Positions 43,446-52,238 of a stretch of 64,000 nt of DNA are shown here, in pieces (position 1 is the first letter of the stretch; every line of letters starts with the position of its first letter). Source of the DNA: an uncultured Acidobacteriia bacterium (GTDB lineage Bacteria > Acidobacteriota > Terriglobia > Bryobacterales > Bryobacteraceae); assembly GCA_903907865.1 (NCBI GenBank), contig CAIVPR010000126.1:1-64000 (forward strand). Reading direction: 5' to 3'. A program made the translations under genes and the position numbers. The notes beneath the pieces were generated by a model. That model worked only from the letters and a program-made list of their open reading frames with translations. It was not told where the DNA came from and did not search any database.

Positions 43446-44324
43446 GTGCCAACATACTGCGCCTACGCGCTGACCATCGATACCCCGTTCGAAGTTCCGG
43501 AGTTGCAACCGGTCCGGCTCCACCCCCCTGCGCGGCCGGACATCGTGATCAGCTTGGGCGAGGGTGCTCCACCCGCGCCGAATCCGACCGCAGATGAAAC
43601 AGTCGCTACTGTCGCAGGCATGCCGATGGTGTTCCGGCAGGGCGGCCAAGTCATCGTATATCCGAAGGAGAATGCCGATCCCGCGCAGTTGGCGGCATTG
43701 CTGGTAGGCCGCGCCCTCTCCAACGCATTCCGGCAACGCGGCTGGTTGCCCTTGCATGCGAGCGCTGTCGTCCTGGAAGGAATCGACGGAGTGGCGCGTA
43801 CGGTCTTGTTCGTCGGGGAATCGGGTGCAGGCAAGTCCACAACCGCCGCCGCCTTCCATGCCCGGGGGCACCGGGTGATCGCCGACGATCTCGCGGTACT
43901 ACAGCAGGTGGGCAGCAAGTGCGTCGTGCGACCGGCGTGGTCGAGAGTCCGGCTCAACCCGGATTCGTTGGCGGTTCTGGGGCAGGAGGAACTGCCTTCC
44001 GTATTCCACATTGACAAGCAGAGTGTCGAACTGGGGCCCGGTAGGCTAAGGCGACTGTTTGCGGTCGACCGGATCTACGTCCTGCACTATGGGCACGGGT
44101 TGGAGTCTGCGCGTCTTCCAGCGGCGGACGCAGCCAGGGTGCTGGATCAGTTTTCCTTTCCACGCAAACGCCACGGCCTACCCGACACGGTGCTGTCCGG
44201 GATCCGGCTGTCCGCCGGCGTGGCAGCGAAAGTGCAAGTCTGCAACTTGACCAGGCAACGCTCGCTGGACGCGTTGGCCGAAGTTGTGACGTTCGTGGAA
44301 GAGGAGTTGAAACTGCATGCCTGA
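43446..44324 (+). CDS. HprK-like serine kinase of a RiPP cluster
   Basis: 292 aa from a GTG, with AAAGG about 9 nt upstream. Residues 1-100 are the variable N-terminal part of HprK-related proteins. The P-loop is GESGAGKST (124-132), preceded by LPLHASAVVLEG and followed by HRVIADDLAVL, where the Asp pair matches the HprK catalytic region. In paeninodin and related clusters such kinases phosphorylate the C-terminal Ser of the lasso precursor. The precursor here ends in Ser, which fits. The stop overlaps the start of the oxygenase gene by 8 nt. Confidence 0.78.
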   Translation: MPTYCAYALTIDTPFEVPELQPVRLHPPARPDIVISLGEGAPPAPNPTADETVATVAGMPMVFRQGGQVIVYPKENADPAQLAALLVGRALSNAFRQRGWLPLHASAVVLEGIDGVARTVLFVGESGAGKSTTAAAFHARGHRVIADDLAVLQQVGSKCVVRPAWSRVRLNPDSLAVLGQEELPSVFHIDKQSVELGPGRLRRLFAVDRIYVLHYGHGLESARLPAADAARVLDQFSFPRKRHGLPDTVLSGIRLSAGVAAKVQVCNLTRQRSLDALAEVVTFVEEELKLHA

Positions 44325-45465
44325 CTTCGAGTTCCTGGCCTCGCTGGTCGCCCCCGCTCCGTTGCAGGTTTTCCTGGATTGCTTCACGCAACGGCGGCAT
44401 CTGCATTTGGCCAACCGCGCGCCAAGCCATTTCGACGACGTGCTGTCCCTGGCCGATATCGACGGCATGTTGGAACTGGGATCCTATCCCGCGGCTTTCA
44501 TCAATGTTGTCGCCAACGCGGCGAAGGAGCCATTCGGGGAGTGGGCCGACGAGGTGAAATCCGGCCGCGGGACGGCTTTGGTGAGCAACCCCGAAAAGCT
44601 GCTGAACTCATACCGCAACGGGGCAACGCTGATTCTCAACCGGGCCGTGTCGGCCATTCCCAAGCTTTCCCGCGCATGCCGACGGCTGGCGGAAGAGTGC
44701 GGGCTCACCACCGGGGCCAACATCTATGTGACGCCGCCGGGGGGACAGGGCTTCGCCGCCCATGGCGACGAGCACGATGTCCTGGTTCTGCAAATCCATG
44801 GCAAGAAGCACTGGACCATCCATGCCCAGGAACCGGTCGGCCTCGTTTCCCTCGAAGTGACGGCGGGCGACCTGCTGTTTATTCCCAGGATGATGTTTCA
44901 TGAGGCGCGGTGCTCGGAGGAGCCATCCGTGCACGTGACCATATCGTTGACGCCCGTCTACGGCTTTGACCTGCTGAGCGAATTGGCGCTGGTCGGACAG
45001 ACACATCCATTGCTGCAGAATCCCGTTCCCTCGCGCCTTGCCACGGCTGCGGAACGCGACGCGTTCGAGGGTGCGTTTGCCGAAGCCGTGACCGGCATGG
45101 TGCGGGAGAATCCAATTCCCAGCCTGTTGGAACGTCACTACGTCGCGCGGGTCAAGAACCAACGCCCGGGCTGGCCTGGGCGGTTCTCGGACGCAATCCA
45201 TGAAGGCCAACTGCGGCCGGAGTCGGTCCTGCGGCGAAGGAGCAACGCTTTGGTCAGCGTGGTCCGCGACGGGCAGGGCGGTGTCGTCAGTTTCTCGGAC
45301 AAACAGATCACGGTGCCGAATTTCCTGCTGCCGTCACTGGACCAGCTGCTCGGGGAAGACGCGTTCCGCATCCGGGAGCTGAACGGATTGATGACGGAGC
45401 AGGGTAAGGTCGCACTGGCAAAACGTTTTGTCGAGGCCGGGATTCTAACAATCGTGGCGGTCTGA
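44317..45465 (+). CDS. JmjC-like cupin Fe(II)/2-oxoglutarate oxygenase
   Basis: 382 aa. The N-terminal LVAPAPLQVFLDCFTQRRHL and the Fe site His149-x-Asp151 (AHGDEHDVLVLQI) with His195 (MFHEARC) match cupin-4/NO66-MINA/YcfD-type protein hydroxylases, which hydroxylate His or Arg side chains. A helical dimerisation part and a C-terminal winged-helix-like domain follow (about 305-382: SFSDKQITVPNFLLPSLDQL, IRELNGLMTEQGKVALAKRF). Position and overlap in the cluster suggest that it hydroxylates the precursor, perhaps Asp or Asn in the tail; that is inference. The winged-helix tail could stand in for the absent RRE protein. Confidence 0.72.
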   Translation: MPDFEFLASLVAPAPLQVFLDCFTQRRHLHLANRAPSHFDDVLSLADIDGMLELGSYPAAFINVVANAAKEPFGEWADEVKSGRGTALVSNPEKLLNSYRNGATLILNRAVSAIPKLSRACRRLAEECGLTTGANIYVTPPGGQGFAAHGDEHDVLVLQIHGKKHWTIHAQEPVGLVSLEVTAGDLLFIPRMMFHEARCSEEPSVHVTISLTPVYGFDLLSELALVGQTHPLLQNPVPSRLATAAERDAFEGAFAEAVTGMVRENPIPSLLERHYVARVKNQRPGWPGRFSDAIHEGQLRPESVLRRRSNALVSVVRDGQGGVVSFSDKQITVPNFLLPSLDQLLGEDAFRIRELNGLMTEQGKVALAKRFVEAGILTIVAV

Positions 45466-45731
45466 GCAATCCTATCCTTCCATATGCCCCAGGCGGTATG
45501 CCCCATGGAGGGTACTGGACCCGGAACCAAGCCCCTTCGCGGACGCCAGATACCCTCGCCGACGCGTACGGTAAGGGGCAATCCAAGCGACCGACAGCCC
45601 TCGCGGCGCATAAGCCTTTTATTTGCAACGGAGGACCCCGTGGAATTGTACTTGGCCGGTACGCGCGAGGTCTTTTCCGAAGGTAATAACAAGTCGGCAC
45701 AAGGACCTCCAGGAATGTTACACTGAACTTG

Positions 45732-45737
45732 TAGTTT
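45732..45737 (+). promoter_or_regulatory. -10 element TAGTTT, leaderless promoter of the c-di-GMP gene
   Basis: TAGTTT is followed by 8 nt and the ATG at 45746. No Shine-Dalgarno is seen. Confidence 0.4.
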
Positions 45738-45745
45738 GCCGCCCT

Positions 45746-48202
45746 ATGCCGCTCCGGGCCAGGATTTACATCGCGCTGGTGCTTGCGCTCGGGTTCTCCG
45801 GGTTTGCGCTGGAGATCGTCCGTTTCACGTCGCCCGACCCCATCCTGTTCTGGCTCTACTTCATCGTGACGGTCTTGACGTCCGGTCTCAAGGTCCGCCT
45901 GCCGATGGTGTTCTCGACGTTCTCCGTCAACTTCCTCTTCATCCTGGTGGGCATTGTGCAGTTCAACCTGCCCGAGGCCATGGCCATCGCGGCGGCCGGG
46001 ATCTTCGTGCAATGCCTGTGGCGCCCCAAATCGAAACCGCAGCCGGTCAAAATCGCATTTAGCGTAGCGTCGATTTGCGCGGCCGTGCTGGTCGCGCACC
46101 GTGTCTTCCACGCCCCCGTGTTCGGTGAGATGGGGATGGGCGAGCAGCACCCCGTCCGCATGATGCTGGCCGCCGTAGCCTACTACGTCGTCAACACGGG
46201 ACTGATAGCCGGCGTGATCGGCCTCACGGAAAACAAGTCGGTCTTCCACACTTGGCGCGACACCTACTTTTGGGTCCTCCCCTATCACTTGGTGGCGGCC
46301 TCGGTGGCCTGGCTCATCGTCGTGTTGAGCCATCAGGAGAAGTGGCACGCGACGCTGGTGCTGCTGCCCTTGGTGTACTTCGTGTACCGCTCGTACCGGA
46401 TGTACTTGGAACGGCTGGAGAAAGACAAGCGCCACGTCGAGGAGATTGCCGGACTGCACCTGAGGACGATCGAAGCCCTGGCGCTGGCGATCGAGGCCAA
46501 GGACAGCACGACGCACGAACACCTGCAGCGCGTCCGCGTGTACGCAACCGAGATCGGCAAGGAAGTCGGCATGGGCCAGAATGACTTGGACGCGCTGCAG
46601 GCGGCCGCCTTGCTGCACGACATCGGCAAGTTGGCTGTGCCGGAACACATCATCTCGAAGCCGGGCCGGTTGACGCCCGAAGAGTTCGAGAAGATGAAGA
46701 TCCACCCCCTTGTGGGTGCCGAGATCCTGGAGGAAGTCAAGTTTCCCTATCCGGTGGTGCCGATCGTAAGGGCGCACCACGAGAAGTGGGACGGCTCCGG
46801 GTATCCGTACGGCTTGGCGGGCGAAGAGATTCCCCTCGGCGCGCGCATCCTCTCCGTGGTCGACTGCTTCGACGCGCTGGCGTCGGACCGGCAGTACCGG
46901 CGGGCGCTGCCCTTGGACCAGGCGATGGGCATCGTGATTTCGGAAGCGGGCAAGAGCTTCGACCCTGTCATCGTGGACATCATCCAACGGCGCTACGTCG
47001 AGTTGGAGAAGATGGCCATCTCCGGCGGCGGCGAAAAGATCAAGCTTTCGATGGACGTCAAGATCGAACGCGGCTTGGCCCCGGCCACCGGCTTCGAGGA
47101 AGCGGCGGCACCGGAGCCGAAAGCCCTTCCGGCCCCCGGCCAGGAAGGTGCCGACCCGCTGGCCTCCATCGCCGCAGCCACCCAGGAGGCGCAGGTCCTC
47201 TACGAACTGACCCAGGATCTTGGCAATGCGCTGAGTCTCCAGGAGGCGCTGGCGTTCGTTGGCGTGCGGTTGAAGCGTCTGATCCCGTACGATACGGTGG
47301 CGGCCTACATCCGCCGCGACGACAAGCTCGTCCCGGAGTACGTCAGCGGAGAAAACCTGCGGCTGTTCACGGCGCTAGAGATTCCCGTTGGACAGGGGCT
47401 CTCCGGCTGGGTGGCGGACAACAACAAGCCGATCCTGAACGGCAATCCGTCGGTCGAGGCCGGTTACCTGAACGACCCCACCAAATACAGCACGCTGCGC
47501 TCGGCGCTGGCGGTGCCGCTGAACGGCGTCAACGGGTCGCTAGGCGTACTGGCGCTCTACCGGGCCGAGCGGGACGCATTCAGCAAGGAGAACCTCCGCA
47601 TTCTCCTCGCGATCAGTTCGAAGGTGGCCCTTGCCATCGAGAACGCGCTGTCGCACAGGCTTGTGGATACGTCGATCACAACCGACTATCTGACCAACCT
47701 GCCCAACGCGCGGTCGCTGTTCATGACGCTGGACCACGATGTGACCCGGGCCCAGCGCGCCGGAGCCACCATGGCGGTCGTGGTGTGCGATCTGGATGGA
47801 TTCAAGCTCGTCAACGACAGGTTCGGGCATCTGACCGGCAACAAGGTCCTGCGCGTGGTAGCCGACGGCCTCAGGTCGCGCTGCGACGATGCCGACTACG
47901 TGGCGCGCATGGGTGGCGATGAATTCGTCGTGCTTGTGGGCAACGCGGATCCAGAAGCCATTGACACGAAAATCGCGCTGATGCGGGATGTCGTCCTCAG
48001 GGCCGGGGAAACCACTCCCGAGCCCAGCGTACTCTCCCTCAGCGTCGGAGTGGCCGTCTACCCTGTGGACGGCAAGGACGCCGAGGAACTGTTGGGCGAA
48101 GCCGACCGCCGCATGTACAAGAGCAAGCGCATGCGCAGGCGCCCGGGTTTGGCCGAACCGATTCCCGCTGCCTCCGTGGCCTTGGTGGCGCAAGCGTCAT
48201 GA
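45746..48202 (+). CDS. Membrane HD-GYP / GAF / GGDEF cyclic-di-GMP protein
   Basis: 818 aa. An N-terminal membrane sensor of six or seven segments (residues 1-215) precedes the HD-GYP phosphodiesterase domain (about 240-415): HD at 291-292 in LLHDIGK, and GYP at 352-354 in WDGSGYPYG. A GAF domain follows (about 465-625: LSLQEALAFVGVRLKRLIPY), then a GGDEF diguanylate cyclase (about 640-795) with exact GGDEF at 723-727. Both signatures look intact, so the protein may both make and degrade c-di-GMP. The stop overlaps the ATG of the ABC permease. The start is chosen from TAGTTT. Confidence 0.88.
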   Translation: MPLRARIYIALVLALGFSGFALEIVRFTSPDPILFWLYFIVTVLTSGLKVRLPMVFSTFSVNFLFILVGIVQFNLPEAMAIAAAGIFVQCLWRPKSKPQPVKIAFSVASICAAVLVAHRVFHAPVFGEMGMGEQHPVRMMLAAVAYYVVNTGLIAGVIGLTENKSVFHTWRDTYFWVLPYHLVAASVAWLIVVLSHQEKWHATLVLLPLVYFVYRSYRMYLERLEKDKRHVEEIAGLHLRTIEALALAIEAKDSTTHEHLQRVRVYATEIGKEVGMGQNDLDALQAAALLHDIGKLAVPEHIISKPGRLTPEEFEKMKIHPLVGAEILEEVKFPYPVVPIVRAHHEKWDGSGYPYGLAGEEIPLGARILSVVDCFDALASDRQYRRALPLDQAMGIVISEAGKSFDPVIVDIIQRRYVELEKMAISGGGEKIKLSMDVKIERGLAPATGFEEAAAPEPKALPAPGQEGADPLASIAAATQEAQVLYELTQDLGNALSLQEALAFVGVRLKRLIPYDTVAAYIRRDDKLVPEYVSGENLRLFTALEIPVGQGLSGWVADNNKPILNGNPSVEAGYLNDPTKYSTLRSALAVPLNGVNGSLGVLALYRAERDAFSKENLRILLAISSKVALAIENALSHRLVDTSITTDYLTNLPNARSLFMTLDHDVTRAQRAGATMAVVVCDLDGFKLVNDRFGHLTGNKVLRVVADGLRSRCDDADYVARMGGDEFVVLVGNADPEAIDTKIALMRDVVLRAGETTPEPSVLSLSVGVAVYPVDGKDAEELLGEADRRMYKSKRMRRRPGLAEPIPAASVALVAQAS

Positions 48203-49101
48203 CGGCTTCGGGGCGGGGCGTCGTCGCCCTCGCTTCCAAGCTTGCCCGCAGCCTTGCGGGCCTGATCGTTATCGTGCTGCTGGGCGGGTTTGCGGCTGCG
48301 GCGCTGGTAAGGTACAGCCCGGGTTTTGACGTCGACGAAAACGCTTGGAACACGAAGGGCGGAAGCTCGGCCGCGGAGGCTTCGCGGGTGCGACGGGCGC
48401 AGGAAAATGAACTGCTGCCTTTCTATTGGCGGTATCTGAAGGCCGCTGTCAAGGGCGACTTCGGGGAATCGGAATCCTACCGCGTTCCGGTGGCGGAATT
48501 GTTGCAGGATCGGGCCCCGGTAACCGGCCGGCTCGCCGCTTGGGGCGTGGCAGGGGGAATCCTCATGGCTGCGCTCTGCGGGTGGCTGGCCGTCTGGCCG
48601 CGCGTACCGGTCTTGGAGCTGGTTGTTTCGGGCTGGGTGGCACTGCTTCTGGCGGTCCCGCCCGCTGTTCTAGCGTTGGCATTCTTCTTCCGCGAGGCCC
48701 CCATCCAAGTGGCGGTCGCCTTGGCGATCCTGCCGAGGGTTTTCGGCACCATCCGCGCGATCTTGCGCGATGCCCACGAATCCCCCGCCCTCCTGGCGGC
48801 CCGCTCCCGCGGACTGGGAACCGGCGTCCTCGCTTGGCGCTATGTCCTGGTGCCGATGGCACCGCGCATAATGGCGCTGGCGGGTGTGGCGGCGATGGTC
48901 GCGTTTGGTGCCCTGGTTCCCATCGAGGCGCTTTGCGACGTACCCGGAATCGGGCAACTGGCATGGAAGGCGGCACTGTCGAGGGACCTTCCGCTGCTTT
49001 CGGCCCTGACTCTGATCGTGACGTTCGTGGTGGCCTCGATCCAAGCCGCCGGGGAGCTGATGACGCCTGAAACCATTCATTCCAAAGAGGTTGCGGAATG
49101 A
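48199..49101 (+). CDS. Peptide ABC transporter permease, DppB-like
   Basis: 300 aa. Coupled to the c-di-GMP gene by ATGA overlap. Six transmembrane segments are predicted. The binding-protein-dependent permease EAA loop is recognisable near residues 193-225 (ESPALLAARSRGLGTGVLAW, then RYVLVPMAPRIMALAG). The N-terminus contains the DppB-like periplasmic RYSPGFDVDENAWNTKGG segment. It would form the heteromeric channel with the next permease. The substrate is unknown and expected to be a peptide. Confidence 0.82.
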   Translation: MTASGRGVVALASKLARSLAGLIVIVLLGGFAAAALVRYSPGFDVDENAWNTKGGSSAAEASRVRRAQENELLPFYWRYLKAAVKGDFGESESYRVPVAELLQDRAPVTGRLAAWGVAGGILMAALCGWLAVWPRVPVLELVVSGWVALLLAVPPAVLALAFFFREAPIQVAVALAILPRVFGTIRAILRDAHESPALLAARSRGLGTGVLAWRYVLVPMAPRIMALAGVAAMVAFGALVPIEALCDVPGIGQLAWKAALSRDLPLLSALTLIVTFVVASIQAAGELMTPETIHSKEVAE

Positions 49102-49877
49102 TCTGGCGCAGGATGGCTTTGATTTTTCTCGTCCTGGTGGGGCTCAGCGCGGTGCTGGCCCCGAAGGTCGCGCCCTATTCATACTCAGAGCAGTTCCGCG
49201 ACTCGCCGAACGCGCCCCCCGGCGGTAAATTCCTGCTGGGCACGGACGACATGGGCCGGGACCGCTTCTCCCGGCTGCTCTACGCCACCGCCGTTTCCGT
49301 CACACTGGCACCGGCGGCCGCCGCGCTGTCGGTACTGCTGGCCCTGGTTGTCTGTGCCTTCCACGGACGTGTCCTTTCGGGCCTAACGACCATCGGCATG
49401 TCGATCCCGTGGATGTTCCTATTCATCATCCTGAGGGCGGAGTTGCCCCTGAACACGGCTCCCGAGGTGTCGGTGGTGCTGACCTTCGCTCTGATGGGGG
49501 TCGCGGGTTGGGCCGGACCGGCGCGGGTGCTGTCGGGGTCGATTCGAGAGATGATGGAAGCGGGATGGATGTTGCACGCACGGTCGGCTGGGATTGCGCG
49601 GTGGCGGATCGCCGCAGTGTACGCGTGGCCGCACTTGCGGTCGGTGGCCGCAGCCCAGTTCCGGGCCTTGGCACCGGCATACGTGCTGGCGGAGGCGAGT
49701 CTCGGACTGCTGGGACTGGGAGTGGCCGAGCCCGTCCCCAGTTGGGGCAACCTGCTGCGCGACCTGCAGCATCCCGACATGGTGAGGGAAAACCCGGCGT
49801 TGTTGGCCCCGCTCGTATTATTGATGTTGTGCCTATTGGCGCTCGAAGCATTTTCCGTCCGGGAGTCCGTCCAGTGA
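49098..49877 (+). CDS. Peptide ABC transporter permease, DppC-like
   Basis: 259 aa. Overlaps the previous stop. The N-terminal DppC motif FLLGTDDMGRDRFSRLLYAT is diagnostic, followed by four to five transmembrane segments and the EAA loop (EAGWMLHARSAGIARWRIAA). The family's LLGLGVAEPVPSWGNLL region is present. It forms the second half of the transport pore and is translationally coupled to the binding protein, which starts GTG one base before this stop ends. Confidence 0.85.
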   Translation: MIWRRMALIFLVLVGLSAVLAPKVAPYSYSEQFRDSPNAPPGGKFLLGTDDMGRDRFSRLLYATAVSVTLAPAAAALSVLLALVVCAFHGRVLSGLTTIGMSIPWMFLFIILRAELPLNTAPEVSVVLTFALMGVAGWAGPARVLSGSIREMMEAGWMLHARSAGIARWRIAAVYAWPHLRSVAAAQFRALAPAYVLAEASLGLLGLGVAEPVPSWGNLLRDLQHPDMVRENPALLAPLVLLMLCLLALEAFSVRESVQ

Positions 49878-51457
49878 AAGCCATAGCCTGCCTCGTGTTG
49901 TTTGCCAGTCTCTCGGGTGCCGCGTCCCAGCAGGAGCTGCGTTTTGCCCTGCACAGCGACCCCAAAACCTTCGACCCGCTCCACGTCGAGGACGCGGCTT
50001 CCGAGGCTGTCCGATACGTCACCGCGGGGGTCCTGGTGCGGGTCAACCGCGCGACCGACCAAGTCCTGCCGGAACTGGCAGAGTCTTGGAAGATCATTGA
50101 GGGTGGACGTGCCGTCGCTTTCCATTTGCGCGCCGGGCTGAAGTTTTCCGACGGCACGCCCCTGACGTCGGCAGATGTGGCGAGGACCGTGGAACGGGCC
50201 CTCGACCCCAAGGAAAATTCCCCGGCGGGCGATTCCCTGCGAACCGGCCAAGCCGTACCCGAGGTCAAGGTTGCAGGCCCGCTCGACATCACGATTCGCT
50301 ATGCCGCGCCCAAGCCCGGCATCGACCGGCTGTTCGACGGCATCGGAATCGGCCCGACCGGCAACGCCAAGCTTCCCGCTACCGCTGGGCCGTACTTCGT
50401 CGCCGAATTCCACCCCGGCACGTTTCTGCTCCTGAAGCGGAACCCCAACTACTGGAAGCACGATCCGGCTGGCCACCAGTTGCCGTACATCGACGCCATC
50501 CGGATCGATATCCAACAGAATCGAGACATCGAGCTCACCCGCTTCCTCCGTGGTGAACTGCATTTGATCCCGAAGATCGACCCCGACAGCTTCGACCGTG
50601 TCGCCAAGGAGAAACCCGGTTGGGGGAAGAGCGCGGGTGCATCGCTCGATTCCGAATTCCTATGGTTCAACCTTGCGCCGGCCAAGTCGATCCCGGAGTG
50701 GAAAAAGAAGTGGTTCCAGTCGACGGCGTTCCGACACGCTGTCAGCCAAGCGATCCATCGCGAAGATATCGTGGCGCTCGACTACAAAGGCCACGCCCAT
50801 CCAGCCGCAGGGCCCATTTCGACGGCCAACAAGTCGTGGTTCAATCCGGAACTCAAACCGTTGGCGGCCAATCCGGCAAGGGCCGCGAAGTTGCTGGCCG
50901 GGGACGGTTTCCAACTGCGCGACGGGGTGTTGAGGGACCGCGACGGCCACGTTGTCGAGTTCTCGCTCATCACAAATGCCGGACACCGGCCTCGCGAGAA
51001 GGCCGCAGCCCTGATTCAGAATGATTTGAAGAAGGTCGGCATCCAAGTCAATATCGTCACGTTGGACATGGGGTCGCTACTGGAACGGATCCGCAAGAGT
51101 CTCGACTACGAGGCCGCGCTGCTTGGGCTCAACCTGGAGGCCGACCCGATGGAGTTGATGAACATCTGGCTCAGTTCTGGACCGGAGCATTCTTGGTGGC
51201 CGTCAGAGAAGACGCCGGCGACCCCTTGGGAAGCGCGAATCGACGCGTTGATGATGGAGCAGGCGTCGTCCACCTCAATGGCGGTTCGAAAGAAGGCAGT
51301 GGCGGAATTCCAGCGCATCGCGGTGGCAGAGGAGCCGATGATCTTCCTCGTCAATCCGGATTTCCTGGCTGCGGTGTCGCCGGTGGTAAAGGGCTTGCAG
51401 CTTTCCGTGGCGCCGCCGCAGGTTTTGTGGAATGTCGAGTGGCTCAAGCTTGAGTAG
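49874..51457 (+). CDS. Peptide ABC transporter substrate-binding protein
   Basis: 527 aa. GTG at 49874 overlaps the DppC stop (GTGA). The signal peptide is VKAIACLVLFASLSGAASQ. SBP_bac_5 family hallmarks are RFALHSDPKTFDPLHVEDAA near the N-terminus, DGTPLTSADVARTVERAL, AGPYFVAEF and AVSQAIHREDIV. It captures peptide (or similar) in the periplasm and delivers it to the permeases. The 3' end overlaps the ATPase gene by 26 nt. Confidence 0.88.
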   Translation: MKAIACLVLFASLSGAASQQELRFALHSDPKTFDPLHVEDAASEAVRYVTAGVLVRVNRATDQVLPELAESWKIIEGGRAVAFHLRAGLKFSDGTPLTSADVARTVERALDPKENSPAGDSLRTGQAVPEVKVAGPLDITIRYAAPKPGIDRLFDGIGIGPTGNAKLPATAGPYFVAEFHPGTFLLLKRNPNYWKHDPAGHQLPYIDAIRIDIQQNRDIELTRFLRGELHLIPKIDPDSFDRVAKEKPGWGKSAGASLDSEFLWFNLAPAKSIPEWKKKWFQSTAFRHAVSQAIHREDIVALDYKGHAHPAAGPISTANKSWFNPELKPLAANPARAAKLLAGDGFQLRDGVLRDRDGHVVEFSLITNAGHRPREKAAALIQNDLKKVGIQVNIVTLDMGSLLERIRKSLDYEAALLGLNLEADPMELMNIWLSSGPEHSWWPSEKTPATPWEARIDALMMEQASSTSMAVRKKAVAEFQRIAVAEEPMIFLVNPDFLAAVSPVVKGLQLSVAPPQVLWNVEWLKLE

Positions 51458-52226
51458 CGCGGACGAATTGCTGAAGTACCGGCTGAACGCCCGCTATGGC
51501 GCGACGCCGGTATTGCGGGAAGTCGAAGGGCGGCTGGCGGCGGGTGAAATCGCGGCGCTTGTGGGACTCAGCGGGTCCGGCAAGAGCACGCTGGCGTTGG
51601 CGTTGCAGCGGCTGCTGCACTACCGGGGCGGACGGGTGGACGGCAGCATCGTGCTGGAAGGCACCGAGTTGATGGGGCTTTCCGAATCCGCGATGCGCTC
51701 GATCCGCGGACGCCGGATTGGATATGTGCCGCAGAGTCCGGGAACGGCGTTGAATCCGAAACTGCGGGTGCGGACGCTGATCGACGAGACTTGGTCGGCG
51801 CATGCGCGCGGACGGATGGATGATGCGGCGCGCCAAACTTTGCTGGAGCGGGTGCAGTTGCCCGGCACAGGTGCATTCCTGGACCAACGCGCCGGAGAAC
51901 TGAGTACCGGGCAGGGCCAGCGGCTGCTGATCGCTCTGGCGATTTTGCACGGACCGGCGTTGCTGATTGCCGACGAGCCGACGAGCGCGCTCGACGCGAT
52001 CACCCAGGCGGCGGTGCTGCGGTTGTTTGCCGAATTGAACCGCGAGCTGGGGACCGCGATCCTCTTCATTTCGCACGACTTGCTTTCGGTGGCGTCCATT
52101 GCTCACCGGGTCGACATTCTGCATGAGGGAAGCGTAGTGGAGTCGGGCCCGCCGGGGCGAATCTTCGGCGAGCCCGTGCATCCATTCACGCGCGACCTGG
52201 TGGACGCAATGCCAAAGCGGCCTTAG
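51432..52226 (+). CDS. Peptide ABC transporter ATPase, DppD/OppD-like
   Basis: 264 aa. Walker A is GLSGSGKST, the signature is ELSTGQGQRLLIALAILH (family LSxGQ), Walker B is LLIADEPTSALD, and the His switch is SHDLLS. The 3' tail GRIFGEPVHPFTRDLVDAMP is OppD-like. The operon carries only one ATPase, so it would work as a homodimer or pair with a distant OppF. It ends in a hairpin shared with the convergent gene. Confidence 0.88.
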   Translation: MSSGSSLSSADELLKYRLNARYGATPVLREVEGRLAAGEIAALVGLSGSGKSTLALALQRLLHYRGGRVDGSIVLEGTELMGLSESAMRSIRGRRIGYVPQSPGTALNPKLRVRTLIDETWSAHARGRMDDAARQTLLERVQLPGTGAFLDQRAGELSTGQGQRLLIALAILHGPALLIADEPTSALDAITQAAVLRLFAELNRELGTAILFISHDLLSVASIAHRVDILHEGSVVESGPPGRIFGEPVHPFTRDLVDAMPKRP

Positions 52227-52233
52227 GGCCGCT
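52216..52233. terminator. Bidirectional terminator-like hairpin
   Basis: AGCGGCC-TTAG-GGCCGCT, a 7-bp GC-rich stem with a 4-nt loop. It contains the ATPase stop codon and lies 5 nt before the end of the convergent gene. No long T-run follows, so intrinsic termination is only likely. Confidence 0.4.
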
Positions 52234-52238
52234 AAGAG

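Noticed and set aside
45484-45726. 80-codon forward ORF after the oxygenase, considered as a second RiPP precursor
   Set aside because: No YxxPxLxxxG motif, too long and Pro/Arg-rich, no ribosome binding site.
45308-46987. 559-codon minus-strand ORF opposite the oxygenase end and c-di-GMP gene
   Set aside because: His/Gln/Arg-rich shadow that crosses an intergenic region and a promoter; the forward frames hold HD-GYP and JmjC motifs.
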